Below are positions 12,747 to 26,500 of a stretch of 64,000 nucleotides of DNA, one piece after another. The first letter of the stretch is position 1. Each line of letters opens with the position of its first letter. The notes under the pieces are model-generated. The model was not told where the DNA came from and ran no database searches. It was given only the letters and a program-made list of their open reading frames with translations. The DNA lies in NCBI GenBank assembly GCA_013365365.1, contig JABVXU010000002.1, positions 412,001 through 476,000 on the forward strand. Reading direction: 5' to 3'. Made by a program: the position numbers and the translations under genes. This stretch comes from Cruorifilaria tuberocauda (lineage: Eukaryota > Nematoda > Chromadorea > Rhabditida > Onchocercidae).

Positions 12747-13421
12747 TATTATTCTCTGCAATCCTAAACATACATAAAGCTGCAGTCGTATTTTTCCAAC
12801 GAAATGATTTTCAAACGATCATATAAAGATAAACCTAAAATTACATCTAGAAATTCCTGTAGTACATTCAAAAATTAAAATTTTCGCCACAATAAAATAA
12901 AAATAGTCGCTAGACATATTATCGGAGTCAAACTAAATATTCATTTTTTGTGATGAGATAATTTGTGTTGCAAAACATTTCACTAGAAATTTAAAAGAAA
13001 AATAGTTGAAATATATAAAACGGAAGCTTTGAACAATGTAACGATGTTAAACATGATAGTATATTATTTTTATACACTAAGCAATATAAGAGTAAATGCA
13101 GCAAAAAGGAGTCAAATGATATCGTTACAGATGAAGATGGCAATTGTATGAAACTACACCAGAAATCTTGGAAACTTAATTGAAGCATGACAAACATAGC
13201 ATAGATATACAAATACGATGATTTAACATTGCAGGTTAATCAGTTCAAAATAAGAAACTACTAAAATCCAACAAATCATCAAACAAAATTAATTTAGTTC
13301 AACTGGAACATCTTGGTAGAATGAAACAAATTGAATCTTTTTTTGGAATCAGTATTTCAAATAGGCCAAGTAGAAAAAAATTTCCAAAATAAAGGAAAAC
13401 AAAAATATATTTAAACTCCAC
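12747..13421. other. Spacer between lin-7 and the 74-aa protein gene
   Basis: This AT-rich spacer between two minus-strand genes carries the 3'UTR of lin-7. The ORF at 12991-13212 reads as hydrophobic low-complexity translation and has no support. Confidence 0.55.
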
Positions 13422-14635
13422 TTATCGCTTGAATACGGGTGCAGGACTATTTTGGTTCGCTCTTCGTCTCTGTCGCTCAAAACGTCGTTCCATTTCATCT
13501 AATAACCTCGGTGTATATCGTACAACCAATCTAACGGTACCACGTGCCGATTTTAATAAGTCTACAGCTTTTTCATGACTTTCCCACTCAACATTAACTC
13601 CATTTACCTAAAAATTACTGATTAATATATATATCCCGAACAATTTTGGCGAAAATTTACAATTAAAGTTAGAATATCCAAAATTGAAGTTTAAAATGCA
13701 TTTAGCAATGAATTTTAAATCATTCAGTTTGCTTACAGTATTGTAGTGTTTCGAAAAGTTTAATCAAAACCTTTTTAGAGAATAAATCCTAAAATTATAA
13801 TCACATCAAACAAATACTAACTGCAATCAGTTGATCGCCACGTTTCAACTGTCCATTCCTGTCAGCGACACCTCCTGGTATAATGCGCGATATATAAATT
13901 GGAGAATTCTGCTCCTTGCCACCCATGACATTGAATCCAAGACCTTGATCTGTCTTCGGCAGTTCAACAATTCTCGGATGTGCATGTCCCTCAGCTGCTG
14001 CAAATGCTGCTACAGTTGCTTTTGCAGTTGCACTTGTTCTAACCTAAAAAATTTTTAAGAGAAAAAACAATATTTTCTTTCCTTCTTGAAGTTTTTATTT
14101 TTTCTAAAAATTTTTCTTAAAGTTATTTGGACAAAATTTAAAAATTTAAACATAGTTTACACAGATATATAGAATACAGATATATAGATTCATTATAACC
14201 ATTTTAAGGTAAACAAAAACGCGATGTCTTTTTATTGAGATTTTGAAAACGACACCTCTCGAGAACTATCAGCACTGATTGTGTCGTAAACACTTTCGAA
14301 AACTTCCCGAACTGATGAGAAGAAATCAGATTGTAAAATATTTTGCAGCGATACAAGTCTTGGACTATTCAACTCACCGGTTTTTTGTACATGTTCGATT
14401 AATTCAATGATCCTTTGTATATCTGCAATTATGCATTATTTTTAACCTGTCAAGTTTATCAGACTAAGAAGCCAACATTTCTAGATACCATTCAAAATAT
14501 ATTAAAACATCAATACTACTCCGCATACCAAATCGCTTATAACAAAATACACTTTTTTCAAAAAAGTATTTCTGAAAGGAAACGCTGATAACAAATACCT
14601 CTATCGAGATGGAGAACATCAGATGACTCTTCCAT
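13422..14635 (-). CDS. lin-7: LIN-7 (Veli/MALS) L27-PDZ scaffold protein
   Basis: LIN-7 binds LIN-2/CASK through its L27 domain and cargo C-termini through its PDZ domain. It places receptors at basolateral membranes and synapses. Four exons (14599-14635, 14256-14422, 13822-14043, 13422-13607) close in phase and give 203 aa, the usual size. Residues 10-70 form the L27 domain ([39 protein letters not shown]). Then comes the family linker ([20 protein letters not shown]) and the PDZ domain at about residues 92-175, with the carboxylate loop in [20 protein letters not shown] and the segments [20 protein letters not shown] and [20 protein letters not shown]. The C-terminus is basic. An ORF on the opposite strand at 13831-14058 is a shadow of the PDZ exon. 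Confidence 0.96.
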
Positions 14636-15491
14636 CAAAAATAACGAAATTTGTATATAGGGCTATCAAATCGTAGTTCTGTTCCTCAACTTTATTTATA
14701 CTGCAATTCTGGAACCAAATCTCGAAAAAACCTTTCCGAAATCATGAAGTGTCCGACGTCAACTGAATGCTTAATTCATCAATCGAATTTTCAAAAGTTT
14801 AACTGCAAAGAAATAATGATCCGAAAAAAATTTCATGCAAAAAATACTGTAATAAAAAAAAAAAACTACAAAAATTTCAATCTAAAGAAATAATACGATA
14901 TTGGATAGCGATAAATTGTATCCAAACAATGTCAACAGCGTGAATTAATGAAAAAGTTTTTATTCTACAAATACCCGCAAAAGAGACATTATATATGCGC
15001 AAAACAAAGATTACAAGCTTAATAGGAACGAGAATGCGAACACCACGCCAAATTAGACGCAATTTGTGAAAATAATGAAGACTGGTTAAAAATCTAATTC
15101 TAATCATAGGTAATCATTTTGAAGGATTAAAAGGCTCATCCAATTAACAATCTAAATTTAAAATTGAGTGAAAATCTGAAAGAACCTCTTGTATCAACTC
15201 CATAAACCTTCATTACACAAAATTAAGCATTTCGCATGAATCACTCATTTGAACTTACAATCTCTACTATAGTTTCTCATACTCGATATAAATCAGTTAA
15301 AAAGTTTCATTAATAGTTGAAATGGGCATAAAATAGGAGGTAATATCCGAAAATAGTGTAATAAGATATCATAGTAATGAGCTTTTTAAACGAATACTTT
15401 GATTTGTCCGATCTATGTTTATAACTGCATTAATAGAAAATGATCAACAGCGCTCGTATCAGCCAAAATTCTCAAACGAAACAAAAAAATT
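14636..15491. other. Spacer between UBE3C and lin-7
   Basis: This 856-bp AT-rich spacer lies between two minus-strand genes. A pair of candidate acceptors near 14698-14706 may be the lin-7 leader splice site. I see no supported coding exon. Confidence 0.5.
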
Positions 15492-18400
15492 TCATGAAAG
15501 TTCAAAACCAGCTCCACAATTTATCGCATAGATTAATTTACGTCGCAAGGTTTCAGTATCATCGTATAGCGGCAACTTTAACAAATTCATACATGTTGCA
15601 GCAGTTGGTAGTTTGTCGATGTCGTGGACGAGCTGAATACCCATTGGCGGTGTTAAAGTCTAAACAAATGTGCAGGACTTCATTAATTTAAAATGATTTT
15701 AATTAAAAATGATCGGAGAGGTTTGTACGTCTAAGTGAGGAAAACAGGACAAAATTTAAAATTTGACTGCCACTTTTTTCCGTTTGCGGTCCATTACTGT
15801 CATAATAAACATCTATTAAAAAACAATAACTTGCAAGCTTTTTCCACCCCATTTTATTTGCGAAACAAATCAACATTAGATCATACTTTTTAGACAAACA
15901 TAAAAAACAAAATTAAATTTCTGGAATCGATTCTAGAAGATATTACTTTAAATCCCATTATGGGTGGTCGTGGACAACCAGTTATAAATTTTAATAGCTT
16001 CTTTTTATCTCCAACTGAAAATCCATTGATAACCAACCAGAATAGGTCCATGTATTCTTGATCACGTTCTGCTTAAACGGAAGTTTTTCAAATAAAATAT
16101 GTTGAAGCAATTATAAGCTATATACTAAGCAGGATTAAAGTATTAGAAGCAAAGGCAAAGACTACAAGAACTACTAAATCTTACATTTTATGTTGTGCAC
16201 AGCTGTGAATTTTTTTAGCTCAATGAAGTCAATTTCTGAATCGCTACCACCAACTAACATTGAAATTTCTAGTGGAGAGAACATTCTCAGCCATTCAGGA
16301 TCTATAACGTTCCTCAAACCACTTCGAAGCGCGGCAATCATCGGTGAAAGCTAGAAAAACTCTGAGTATTTGATTAATTTCGAAAACATTCAAAATTTAC
16401 TTACATAATTTATCATTAGAAATGGGCACAAATCATGATAAATAAATGATTTTCGGAATGAACTTACTCGCTTGGAAAGGTAATAATTAACATATAATTG
16501 TATATATTCCATCCTGTTGTCTGCTGTTACTTTGATATGACCGCCATCTTTTTTTAATTCTATCTTCTGCAGAAAATGATAAGAGATATCATTTGCAACA
16601 GAATACTTTAGCTTCAAACTTTGACGAATACTGTGCTTTAACTTTAATTTTATTACAAAAGAATTCATTTCCTACCTCTGTTACGCCAAAATTATCGGTC
16701 ATAACAGTGAAGTCAAGGTCAAGAGTGTCAATTTCTTCCAGCGAGCAGCGTTTCAAAAACTTCAAGTTTTTATGCAAAAGAGGATCGTATGATTTAACTA
16801 ATTCTAAATCCAAAACTGTTCCATCCGGATTTCCCATCCATTGCAACAAAAAAAAATCCGCAAAGCGAATATCAGCCAATAAACCTTCATAGATTAACTG
16901 CAAAATATAAAAATTAAAATATCAGAACTACAAAATCTGTAGTATAAATCAGACCAACTTAACTAATTCAACACCGCTACATTAAAGATTGGATGGAGAT
17001 AAGTTATCTTCGAGCCTGAATGAAATCAGAGTAAAAATTGAGCAAAATCATCAAAACAAAGACGACGTAAATAAGTTAATTGAATAAGCAAATGAACAAG
17101 CAAATCATCTATTCATCTATTCTAAGGATGTGAACCTCGGTACATTACTTCGATTTTTTAATTTAAAACTTATCTTTCAAAAAACTAAGAACTCAAAACT
17201 CAGAAAACAATTACTTTAGCAATAATTCGTCCAATGAAATAGAAATGATCAACAAAATTAGTAGGATAAAGAAACGGTGCCGAAGGATTTGGATATAAAA
17301 GTTGTTCATGAGTTGCAGCAAAAAAGCCACGAGACGGATCAAGAGCAGTCTGAAGAAGTTCGAAAAGGAATTCCCTGAAAATACCACCACCGTCAACGCC
17401 AGCTTCTTCCAGTCCAGCCCAATTTACCATCTGTACGCGAATTGTCGATTTCATATCAGGAACTAAAAATTCAACCATGACAGCGCAGATATTAAGATCC
17501 CCGCGGTTTTTTTATGTATGATATAGAAGAATTATCCAATAGACATAAGTTCTTTACCGCCTACCGTTATGAGGTTGTAAAGCTCTGAAAGCATCTTCGT
17601 ACAAGGTTGCTCGCCGTACAGCAATAAAATGTCCATTCCGGCCTGAAAATTTTACCTTTTCAATTTGAAATTTAATTCTTTATAAACTTCCCAAAAAATT
17701 CTAAGAATATTCTTTTCATGTAAAAGATTAGATTATAGATAGAAAAGATTAGACTATGATTCTGTTTCATAATCATAGTACTTACCAGTATCATTCCGTA
17801 TGCGATCTCTCAGAAGCAATTCTGTGAAGATCTGAAAATAATGGATAGAAAACTAACAATAATTCAGCTACTTCAACTTTCTTTGATTTCTTTGACTGAT
17901 TCGTAATTTGCAACCAAACTCATGAAATTATATTATATGTTTGCAGTAAATTATTTATATATGATTAAAAGAGATAATTTCTTGAAAATGTAGCGAGAAT
18001 ACCTCAATTCGTTGCATAAAAGGAATAACGAAAGGAATACTGCGGACGATGGATAAATTGCGCAACTCACTGACACTTGGAGGGTCTTCATTTGCATCTG
18101 AATCCCTGTTATGAAGCAAAAAACGTACAAATTCAAATGGACGCCTTGCATGACGTCGACGACCACTTTGCCACATTGACTAAAATAAGCACTTTACAGA
18201 CATAATATGATTTGTCTTAACAATTTTTCAGATAATTTACAAATATGCGAAAAAATTCCGATAAAGATTTCCTCCGTGAACGATGGAATTTCAAAAAAAA
18301 ACTTAGTAGCATTGATGAATTCCATCAAATACTTCATCACCAATCCACTAAGGAGTCAAATTATAGATCACTAATTGATATTTTAAAAATTGTATTTTTA

Positions 18401-21400
18401 AATTTAAATAAACAAAATAGCAACGGTCATCAGATTTTCAACTCATATATTGGTGCTACTAATTGCAAATAAATTAAAAAGGCGTGCGGAAGAGAAATGA
18501 ACTAACAGAATTGACGACAACATTTCTATTATGACTGGACCAAAAATTCTGGGGCATAACACAAACTCGATTGTCTCGTTCGTGAAATGCTTTGGTTAAC
18601 AAAGCTACATCCTAAAAGCAAGGTTGGTACTTTTCAGCGTCTCTATCCAGCATGTTCAATTAATTCAATACATTTAGAAGAATATTGTGAAGGAAGAAAA
18701 ATGTTAACGACACATGAATTACCTGAAATAAATCAGACCATTTAGAGCTTTTCATCAAAGATTGCTGGAAAGGTCCACTAACAGGAAAAGCAAGGTCGAT
18801 TAAACCAAGTGTGAGATTTCTTAAAGTTAGAATTAATTATAAAAATTATATATTAAAGAAAACAAGAGATAAGTGAAACAAAACCTAAATATCTTCCCAG
18901 TAATTTCAAACCAACAATGAAATCAATGTTCATAAATTATTTTATATTTATCCTAAGAAGCAGCTTTAATCATATTGCAGTAAGTAAAGCCACTCTCTCA
19001 CTACAGTTTGTAAATATTACAAGTAGTTTATCTCTTCAACTCTTCTAACTTATACTGCAAAACAGTTAAGAAAGCCTGAAACAGCCTTACATTCCGCTGC
19101 TTTGGTATAGCTTACCGACAATGAAGGATTACATCAGCCACTTGGTTTCGTGTAAGCGGAAAGACGGTATCTCCAACACCACCATTTTGGAAGTCATCAT
19201 CGTCAACTGTTTTCAGTGCATTTGTCATCAATGTTATAAATATTGACAAGGCTGGTATTAATGACTGTTCATCGGAACGTGATATACTTTCACCCTGGGA
19301 CATAAAAAAAGTACAAAGTACAAAAATACTGCTCAATCAGTTAGAAAATTAATCTTTCGAGGTTGATACAGTTTCTTTGCGGTCGAAATCTATTATCGGT
19401 TACATTAAGAACAAAATAAAGCTACTGACCCGTTCAAGTATTGTTATCAATGATTGTTTTACTCCAAATACAGTACTCGTATTTAGCGACATAATCAGTT
19501 TCCATAAACAAGGCATCAGCTGCCGAAATGAAGAAAATAAGTTTATTAGAGAAATATAATTTGCAGATGAATGAATTCGTATGAAATAAGTTAACGTGCA
19601 AAATGAAGTAATTCCTTCATGATCTCCCAATAATGCATTTGTAAATGATTCATTCGACAGAAGGATTTTCAGACTAGAGATTAGAGCTTTTAAGTAAAAC
19701 TGTGTCGTCTGAAAAGATATTTCTCTCTGACATTAAACTTACATAAATGAATCTTCTAGCATTTTACATTAGCAGATATTTAAATACTTTAAGGTTCTAC
19801 TGCTTCAGAAATCGCAGTTAAGCGAAAAACACTTTTATCTCTTTCCGCCTGGTAAAAAACTTCTCAATTTCTACTAAATTGAAATACTTTCCAGGATATC
19901 TGGTTCAATATCACACGTCATAGCTACAATAGTATCATTTGATTCGTCGTCTGTATCTGAATCGTCATTAGATCGTTCTGCCGCTTCCAATGGAAGCGTG
20001 ATATTTTGTGTGAGTGTTGCGAGCACGGTAACCAATTTGGCCTTTTCCAAATCGTTTAATTTCTCTGTAATAAAATAATTAGATCAAAATAAATTACATA
20101 AATTACACGATGAGCTGAAAACTTCTGAAAATGAAACGAAGAAATAAAATCAAAATATGTAAAGAGTGGAAATTCATAAAAGTAATGATGGATGATGAGA
20201 GTATTCAATAAACCATCACTTTACCATGCCAGAGTAAAAAAAAATGGAAAAATTGGGAATCGATGCAACAGCGTAGTAAGACGCCTGAACATGTCTCATA
20301 ATGTAAATGTTTTTTCAATAACTTGTGAGCCTTTTATAAATATATTCGCTAGTTGAGGTTACCTATGGAATTTAATCAAATTTTGGGAATTGACACAATA
20401 AGCTAAAATGTTCAGGGCGATAAAAGAATATGAAGACTGAAACATAATTGAATGAGAAAAACTATACCCAATGGAAATGCCGAAGTAATAACGACAACGG
20501 TATATGAAGTTAAAAATGTAAAAGCTGCATCTTGTAACGATAACTGGAGGCTACCATTTGATAAACTATCCATAATATCAGCGAATTTTAAAATTTCTGC
20601 TTTGCAAAGTCGAGCAAGAAACGGTGCTAAACAACAAACAGTAACAGCTTCAAATCTTGGCTTGCAAACTGTACTAAACAATTCAAATATAGCGTCCATC
20701 CTGCAATAGGAATGAAACAATAAAACTTCGTCATAAAAATTAAAGCTAACTAGTGTGAATGAAACATTTCAACTAATATGATTCCATGAAAAAATAGTTT
20801 TTAATTCATTGAAATACATGATTCTAAAATAGAGCCACGATTTTTGTCAAGTAAAACTCCCAGCAATAATTGCTTCCTCATCATTATTTAACCAGTTTTG
20901 AATAGAACATTTAACATTTATAAACCATGCTCGAAAAGCTTACTTTTTAGAAAGGCGATTTATAGGTAAGATTAATACTTGCAAAAGTGATTCGGAGCAC
21001 TTTGGAAGTTTCTCCTCAATATATAAAGCTGAAAAATAGCACATTTTAGAAAAACAGATGAATATTTCCATCAGGCTATCAGGATTTTAGCAATATTTGA
21101 GCTCATATTAATGTCTGGCACACAGTCGTCTTGTCACAAGAGAATATTCTGTTGAACGATAAAACATGAAAGCAAAAAAAATTAAAAATAGACTCTAAGT
21201 TTACTTAATTGTTTATTTTAGACATCGCTTCATTCTATCCAGATATAATGCCTGAAGCATAAGTTGAAGAGCTTACGAGATGGAAGTTGATGGCAATTTA
21301 AGAACAGAATCATCATGGCTGAATAAAAACCATAATTCAACAAAGTTAAGCAATCTTCTTCCTTTATATAAATTTCGAAAAATCGCAAGGCAGATGTATA

Positions 21401-22630
21401 CGATTTGGTGCGATCCGTGTGCTCAAGAAGCGCAACTGCACATCGTAAAAGTTGCTGTCGTCTCCTTCGATCCAATAAATCGTTAGCTTTTACTGTTTGT
21501 GCTAGTACAATTGCTTCACCGCACAATGTCAACTAGAAGTTGTGTGTTAGAGCAAGTAAATTTGAAAATTGAACTTTGCTCACAAAGAAAATCATAATTA
21601 GCAAAGCATCGAAAAACTGCGGGAGGGATTTTCCATATTAAAATACATGACTATGTTAAATAATAATAATAAAGACCCCACCACACAGGAATGGTACTAG
21701 ATTTAAAGAACTTACAGTTCTTTCACAGTCAATATCGGGTCGGAAAAAAAAAGCCAAACGAGAAATTTGTGTTTCCAATAGTATAACGCTTTGTGTTGGA
21801 GCTCCCTTATCGAAGAGACTTCGCAGAAAAATATGGAACTGTTTCCTAATCCGATATCCCCTATACGCAGACTGTATTTTGATGGCTGCCACTTTTTGTC
21901 TGAAGACAGAATGATAAAATAACTCAAACAGATCAAAGAGACAGGAAGGAAGTCCCTCAAACATCAATCAGGGGTTTATCCACACCTTGTGAATGAACAG
22001 CAACCTGACAATCGTAAAATTTCGATTTGCTCTGTCCTTTCTGAAATCAAAAATTAAAACGCAAATTTGTGTTAACTACTAAACTAGAAAATCAATAAAA
22101 TATAAGTCAAATCCTACGCTCCGTCAAGCAAGTTTATCGAATATCCCCCACTTCTTCAAACTGTTCATTTGACGTGGTGCAAATATCAGAACGACGAAAA
22201 CGCAATATCATTTAGAAGTCATATCCAAATTCATAGGGAAATATAAGTCAAATGGCGTTGTTTAAATAAAATAAGTTTATATCATCAGTAAACATTCCCA
22301 TATTATTATTACCTGAATGCTCTGAAGCTAAGTGACACCGGAATCCTAAATAGCAGTCCATCTAATATATAAATCTGTTACCTGGTCCGTTTCTGCCTTT
22401 CGATGCGTTCTTCATTAATTTTTCTCATAAAATCTTCCTTTTTAGCCTGAAATAATGAACGTCACATTGTAGAATAGATGCTAAAATTAAAATTAAAATC
22501 TTAAGAAATAAACATGTAAGCAACTTAAACAATACGTAATGGAACTAACCAAATCCGAAAAGATAGCTTCCTGCAATTTATTCCGTCTAGTCGAGCCATT
22601 AAAATCGTAAAGGTTCAAATTACCAGCCAT
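15492..22630 (-). CDS. HECT E3 ubiquitin ligase, UBE3C/Hul5 type
   Basis: This is a proteasome-associated HECT ligase type that extends ubiquitin chains. About 20 exons run from the start at 22630 to the stop at 15492 and encode roughly 1020 aa; human UBE3C is 1083. The N-terminus ([20 protein letters not shown], then [19 protein letters not shown]) and an IQ motif ([18 protein letters not shown], exon 21716-21899) match the UBE3C layout. The HECT domain occupies exons 17565-15492, with [33 protein letters not shown] and [20 protein letters not shown]. The catalytic Cys is in [14 protein letters not shown], and the protein ends in GFELS as UBE3C does. Exons from 18819 to the stop join in phase. 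The junction near 19700-19890 does not close cleanly with the donors I can see, so that part is approximate. UBE3B was considered, but the N-terminus and C-terminus fit UBE3C better. Confidence 0.9.
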
Positions 22631-23557
22631 AGTGTTATCGACAATTAATCAATATAGAATTCTCAAAGATCTCGTGTAAGAGTCTCATAAGCCAACCCCG
22701 AAAATTTTTTGCGATTAAAACATTTCTGTCTCAGCATTTTAAACTCGTATTTTATAAAGTAACAGAACTTTCACGTTTGACACGCAGTGCAACACCTAGT
22801 TATCAAATCAACTCTTTGTTTAGGAAAAATGCTGAACATTTTCGGATTATTCACAACGAATATACACTTTTATGAAAGATTAAATGTACATCTCGCAAAA
22901 CTTTGAAATTAGAGCAAAACGTTCGGTATTTGTTGAACGAGCAACATTTTCTTGGACGAGATTATTCCTCCTGTACCAAATCTTCAAATCGATTAAATTA
23001 TTTCTTTGACAGTGCTAGAAACAAGATTCAACATAATCTCTAATGCAGACATTTTCATTATTAAAGTAGTGCATTTACCGTCCAACAATCAAGCGCGTAA
23101 TAGAATTCAAAATTTTCAAAATTTCAAAATAATCTAATAACTATACACTCATACATACCTTTCAGACACGAAATAACAAATATGGCAAAGAAAATACAAC
23201 TGAAAAACGTCAGGCATTTGAGGCAAATATATCTTTATTTTTTCATGAAAAATCTAAACATCAAGAATTTTAAACATGGCATTGCAAAAAACAGCTATGA
23301 TTAGAAAGTTGAACATGAAAGTAGCACTTGAGTAATATGGCAACAGTGATAACATAAAAAATCTTTCCAACTTTTATCTTCCTATCGCACTATTAATATC
23401 CTTAATGATCCTTACTGGCATATGGAATGCCGAGAGAATAAAGTAGCGAAAAATTATTTGATTAAATGTCTAGAATAAAACTAGTGTGTCTAAAAACAGT
23501 AATTTATTACAATATTTATCTAATTTTTTTGCATTAATAATTGCTCAAAATATATTA
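22631..23557. other. Spacer between eIF2B epsilon and UBE3C genes
   Basis: This 927-bp AT-rich spacer lies between two minus-strand genes. No exon, repeat or RNA gene was recognised. Confidence 0.55.
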
Positions 23558-26500
23558 CTAATTGTCAGATTCTTCAGTTGCTTTCTGCAACCAATCGATG
23601 ATTGGACGAACTAAAGTTTTAATGGGAGCATTTTCATGCACAGTATCATACCATTCCAGAATTGCATCTTCTTCAAAAATATCTTGCTCATAGAAAAAGT
23701 GTATCACTTTTGCAGTCAATACTTTAAAATGTGGTTTGAATGCTAGGTGTTCCTGCAAAATATTAATTATGAATTCATACTGACTATTTATACTTTTTAA
23801 AAAACTCAGCCCTGCCTGCATAATGAGAACCCAATTTCACACTTGTAAATATGCTTAGATTTCCATAGAAGATAAGGAATTATGCCCGCATATAAGGAAT
23901 TAAAAGTTACCTCAACTGCAATAAGCGCTTGAATTTGGCTTTTTGTTGGTTTGTAATAGTTGACAAACAATAAATGCCAATCTTTAGCAAGCTGAAATAA
24001 AAGATTTCTTTGACCCGTAAACGCAAGAAAATTTATTTTTTAAAGATTAATCCATAGTTCATCAAAACAGTCTATCTTTCCTAAAAACTAATCTGCAAGC
24101 TTACCTTCTGCAGCTTTGAAAAACTATCTGACAACGAAAGGAAAGATAAGAAAACATTGCGTGCAACGTCCTCCATTGTTATATTGTAGGCTAATTTTGA
24201 ACTGTTGATTTCTAAAATCAGATTCTTTATCAATTGATGATCGCATTCATTTTGTTCTGCTATTCTGTCCATACTTTCTTTAACCTGAAAATCCAGATCT
24301 AATCAAAGTCCGCCTGAATAAGACATGGAGATTTATATGAAGGAGCTCATAGTGAGACAATAAAAGATGGATCGTGAAAAATATACTTCTTCGTAAAATC
24401 GATCAACACCGTCAATTTCTTTCTCAACGACAGCATGTTCAGCCTCTTTTACATCTGAAACTTCGGATCAAAAAATTACACTAGCGCAACAAAAAGTAAA
24501 TTGAAAACAATAATTAAAAACTGTATATAAAATTAAAATTTCACGTACCTTTGGACGTTGCTGTATCACGTAGTCGAAGATTTGAACAATTAGTGTGCCA
24601 AAACCCGCTTCCATTTTTCATTTTCCATTCGAATCCATCTTGAAGATTTTACAAGTTTATTATATTCATTCTTCTTTTGAAGTTATCGAAATGAAGAAAA
24701 GTTGTAAAACTAACATTCCGATGGAACGCATTCAAACTGTTCCCCGTCATCTTCATAACATTCTGTACTAATAATGCTTCCTGATGGTAATGTTCGACCA
24801 CTTGGTATTTTTATCTGAAAGTGCAACATGAAGTCACTTATGAATTGCAGCGCTTTTACCTTGAATAAATCTTGACTTCCGCCGAAGAATCTCCTGTACT
24901 ATACAAATATATGAATAACCTTAGACAATAAGACACATTTCGGAAGAAGTATAACATTGCTTCCTACTGTAACCTCATCTGCAATATAGCATTCCGACAA
25001 CTGAGTGTTCGCACCAATTGAAACAGCTCTACCGATTATGCAGTTCACAATTTTACATCCATCGCCTCAAATAAATCTGCTGCAGATTTATGCTAAAGAC
25101 AACGAATGGCAACATTTGTAATGAAATGTATCGTAGTATATTATAAAAAAACAATAACCAATACAATTAGCACTTTATTATACTATTCAAGTTATTATAT
25201 AATATACTGAATAGTTAGAAGGAAAGCGTACCGACAGATGTGCCAGAACCAATTGAAACATTTTTTAACATTACATTATAACCGACTGAGCAATTTTTTC
25301 CCAATAAAACGTTCGCTCCATCAAAAATGAATGGCAAAATCCTAAAATTAAGTTAAAACGATATCTTGTTTCAATAATTTAACCAATCACTAAAATTTTA
25401 AAATCATTATGATCAAAATGTAGTTTCTATTCAGGCACTTTTGAAAAGAAGTAATACACCTCTTCGTTTGGTAATTCTGCTGCAAAATGTCGGACGGTAT
25501 ATAAATATTATTTCGCCGACAAATATAAGCTGAATATGAAATATTATCAGGAACAAGAGGGAAGAAAAATCGCCGCAAAATAAGTTTATTCATGAGTACG
25601 AGATCTGCGTAATCACTGAAAATAGGTAAAGTATTCGAAGAAATGAGAGAAGATCGATAGACAAGCAACAATATTTAGACATCCATGCTTTTGGAGAGAA
25701 AAACCTGGCAATCAATAACATCTCGAATAGTACATATTCCAAACTTAAAAAGAATTTAAACTTTACAGCCACAATTATATCGGAATAAACCGCAAAGGTT
25801 TTGTGAAGCACTACTGGAAAGCTCAAATGTTTCATAATAGTTCCGATTTTCTTAATTGTCATCATTAAAATTGTTTTAACTTCATTTATTGAAGTGTGCA
25901 TTTACATAAATATAGAACTAAAAATGCTGTCAAAAAAATTTCAAAAGGTCAAGAGAAAAAAAGAACGTACTGAGTACATAATGCTGGGATTTGTTTTGGA
26001 AGAACATCAATACAGATTCTCTGCCCGAGAATCTCTTCGTTGACTAGAATTTCTCTAATTAGATCTTCTTTATATTGAAAATCGAAATTGTCACTAAACT
26101 GCAACAGCACATTTTGTGAACAAAATGCTATGCCAGTGTCTCGAAGATTATTGCAAACAACGGAATCAGCTATAAATACATCCTGGAAAAAAAATTGAGT
26201 AAATGGAATATCTTCTAGAACGAAAAAATATAAACAGAAATCTTAGCTGCCGAATTTCTTCTATAAATTTACTTTGTATTTCTTTCGAAACAATATTTAA
26301 TTTTTCTAATATATTAATTAATAAGAAGTTAATATTTATTGGTCAAATGTTATAGTAAAGTAATTGTTAGTTAATAGTGAAAATGCTGGACATAAAATCC
26401 ACAATTGGATTGACAAAGATGGAGGAATTGTTTATCATAAACAAGGGACATGTTTCAGTATTATCAATCTTTTCGTAGCAGGTTGTTTGGAAAATAACAT

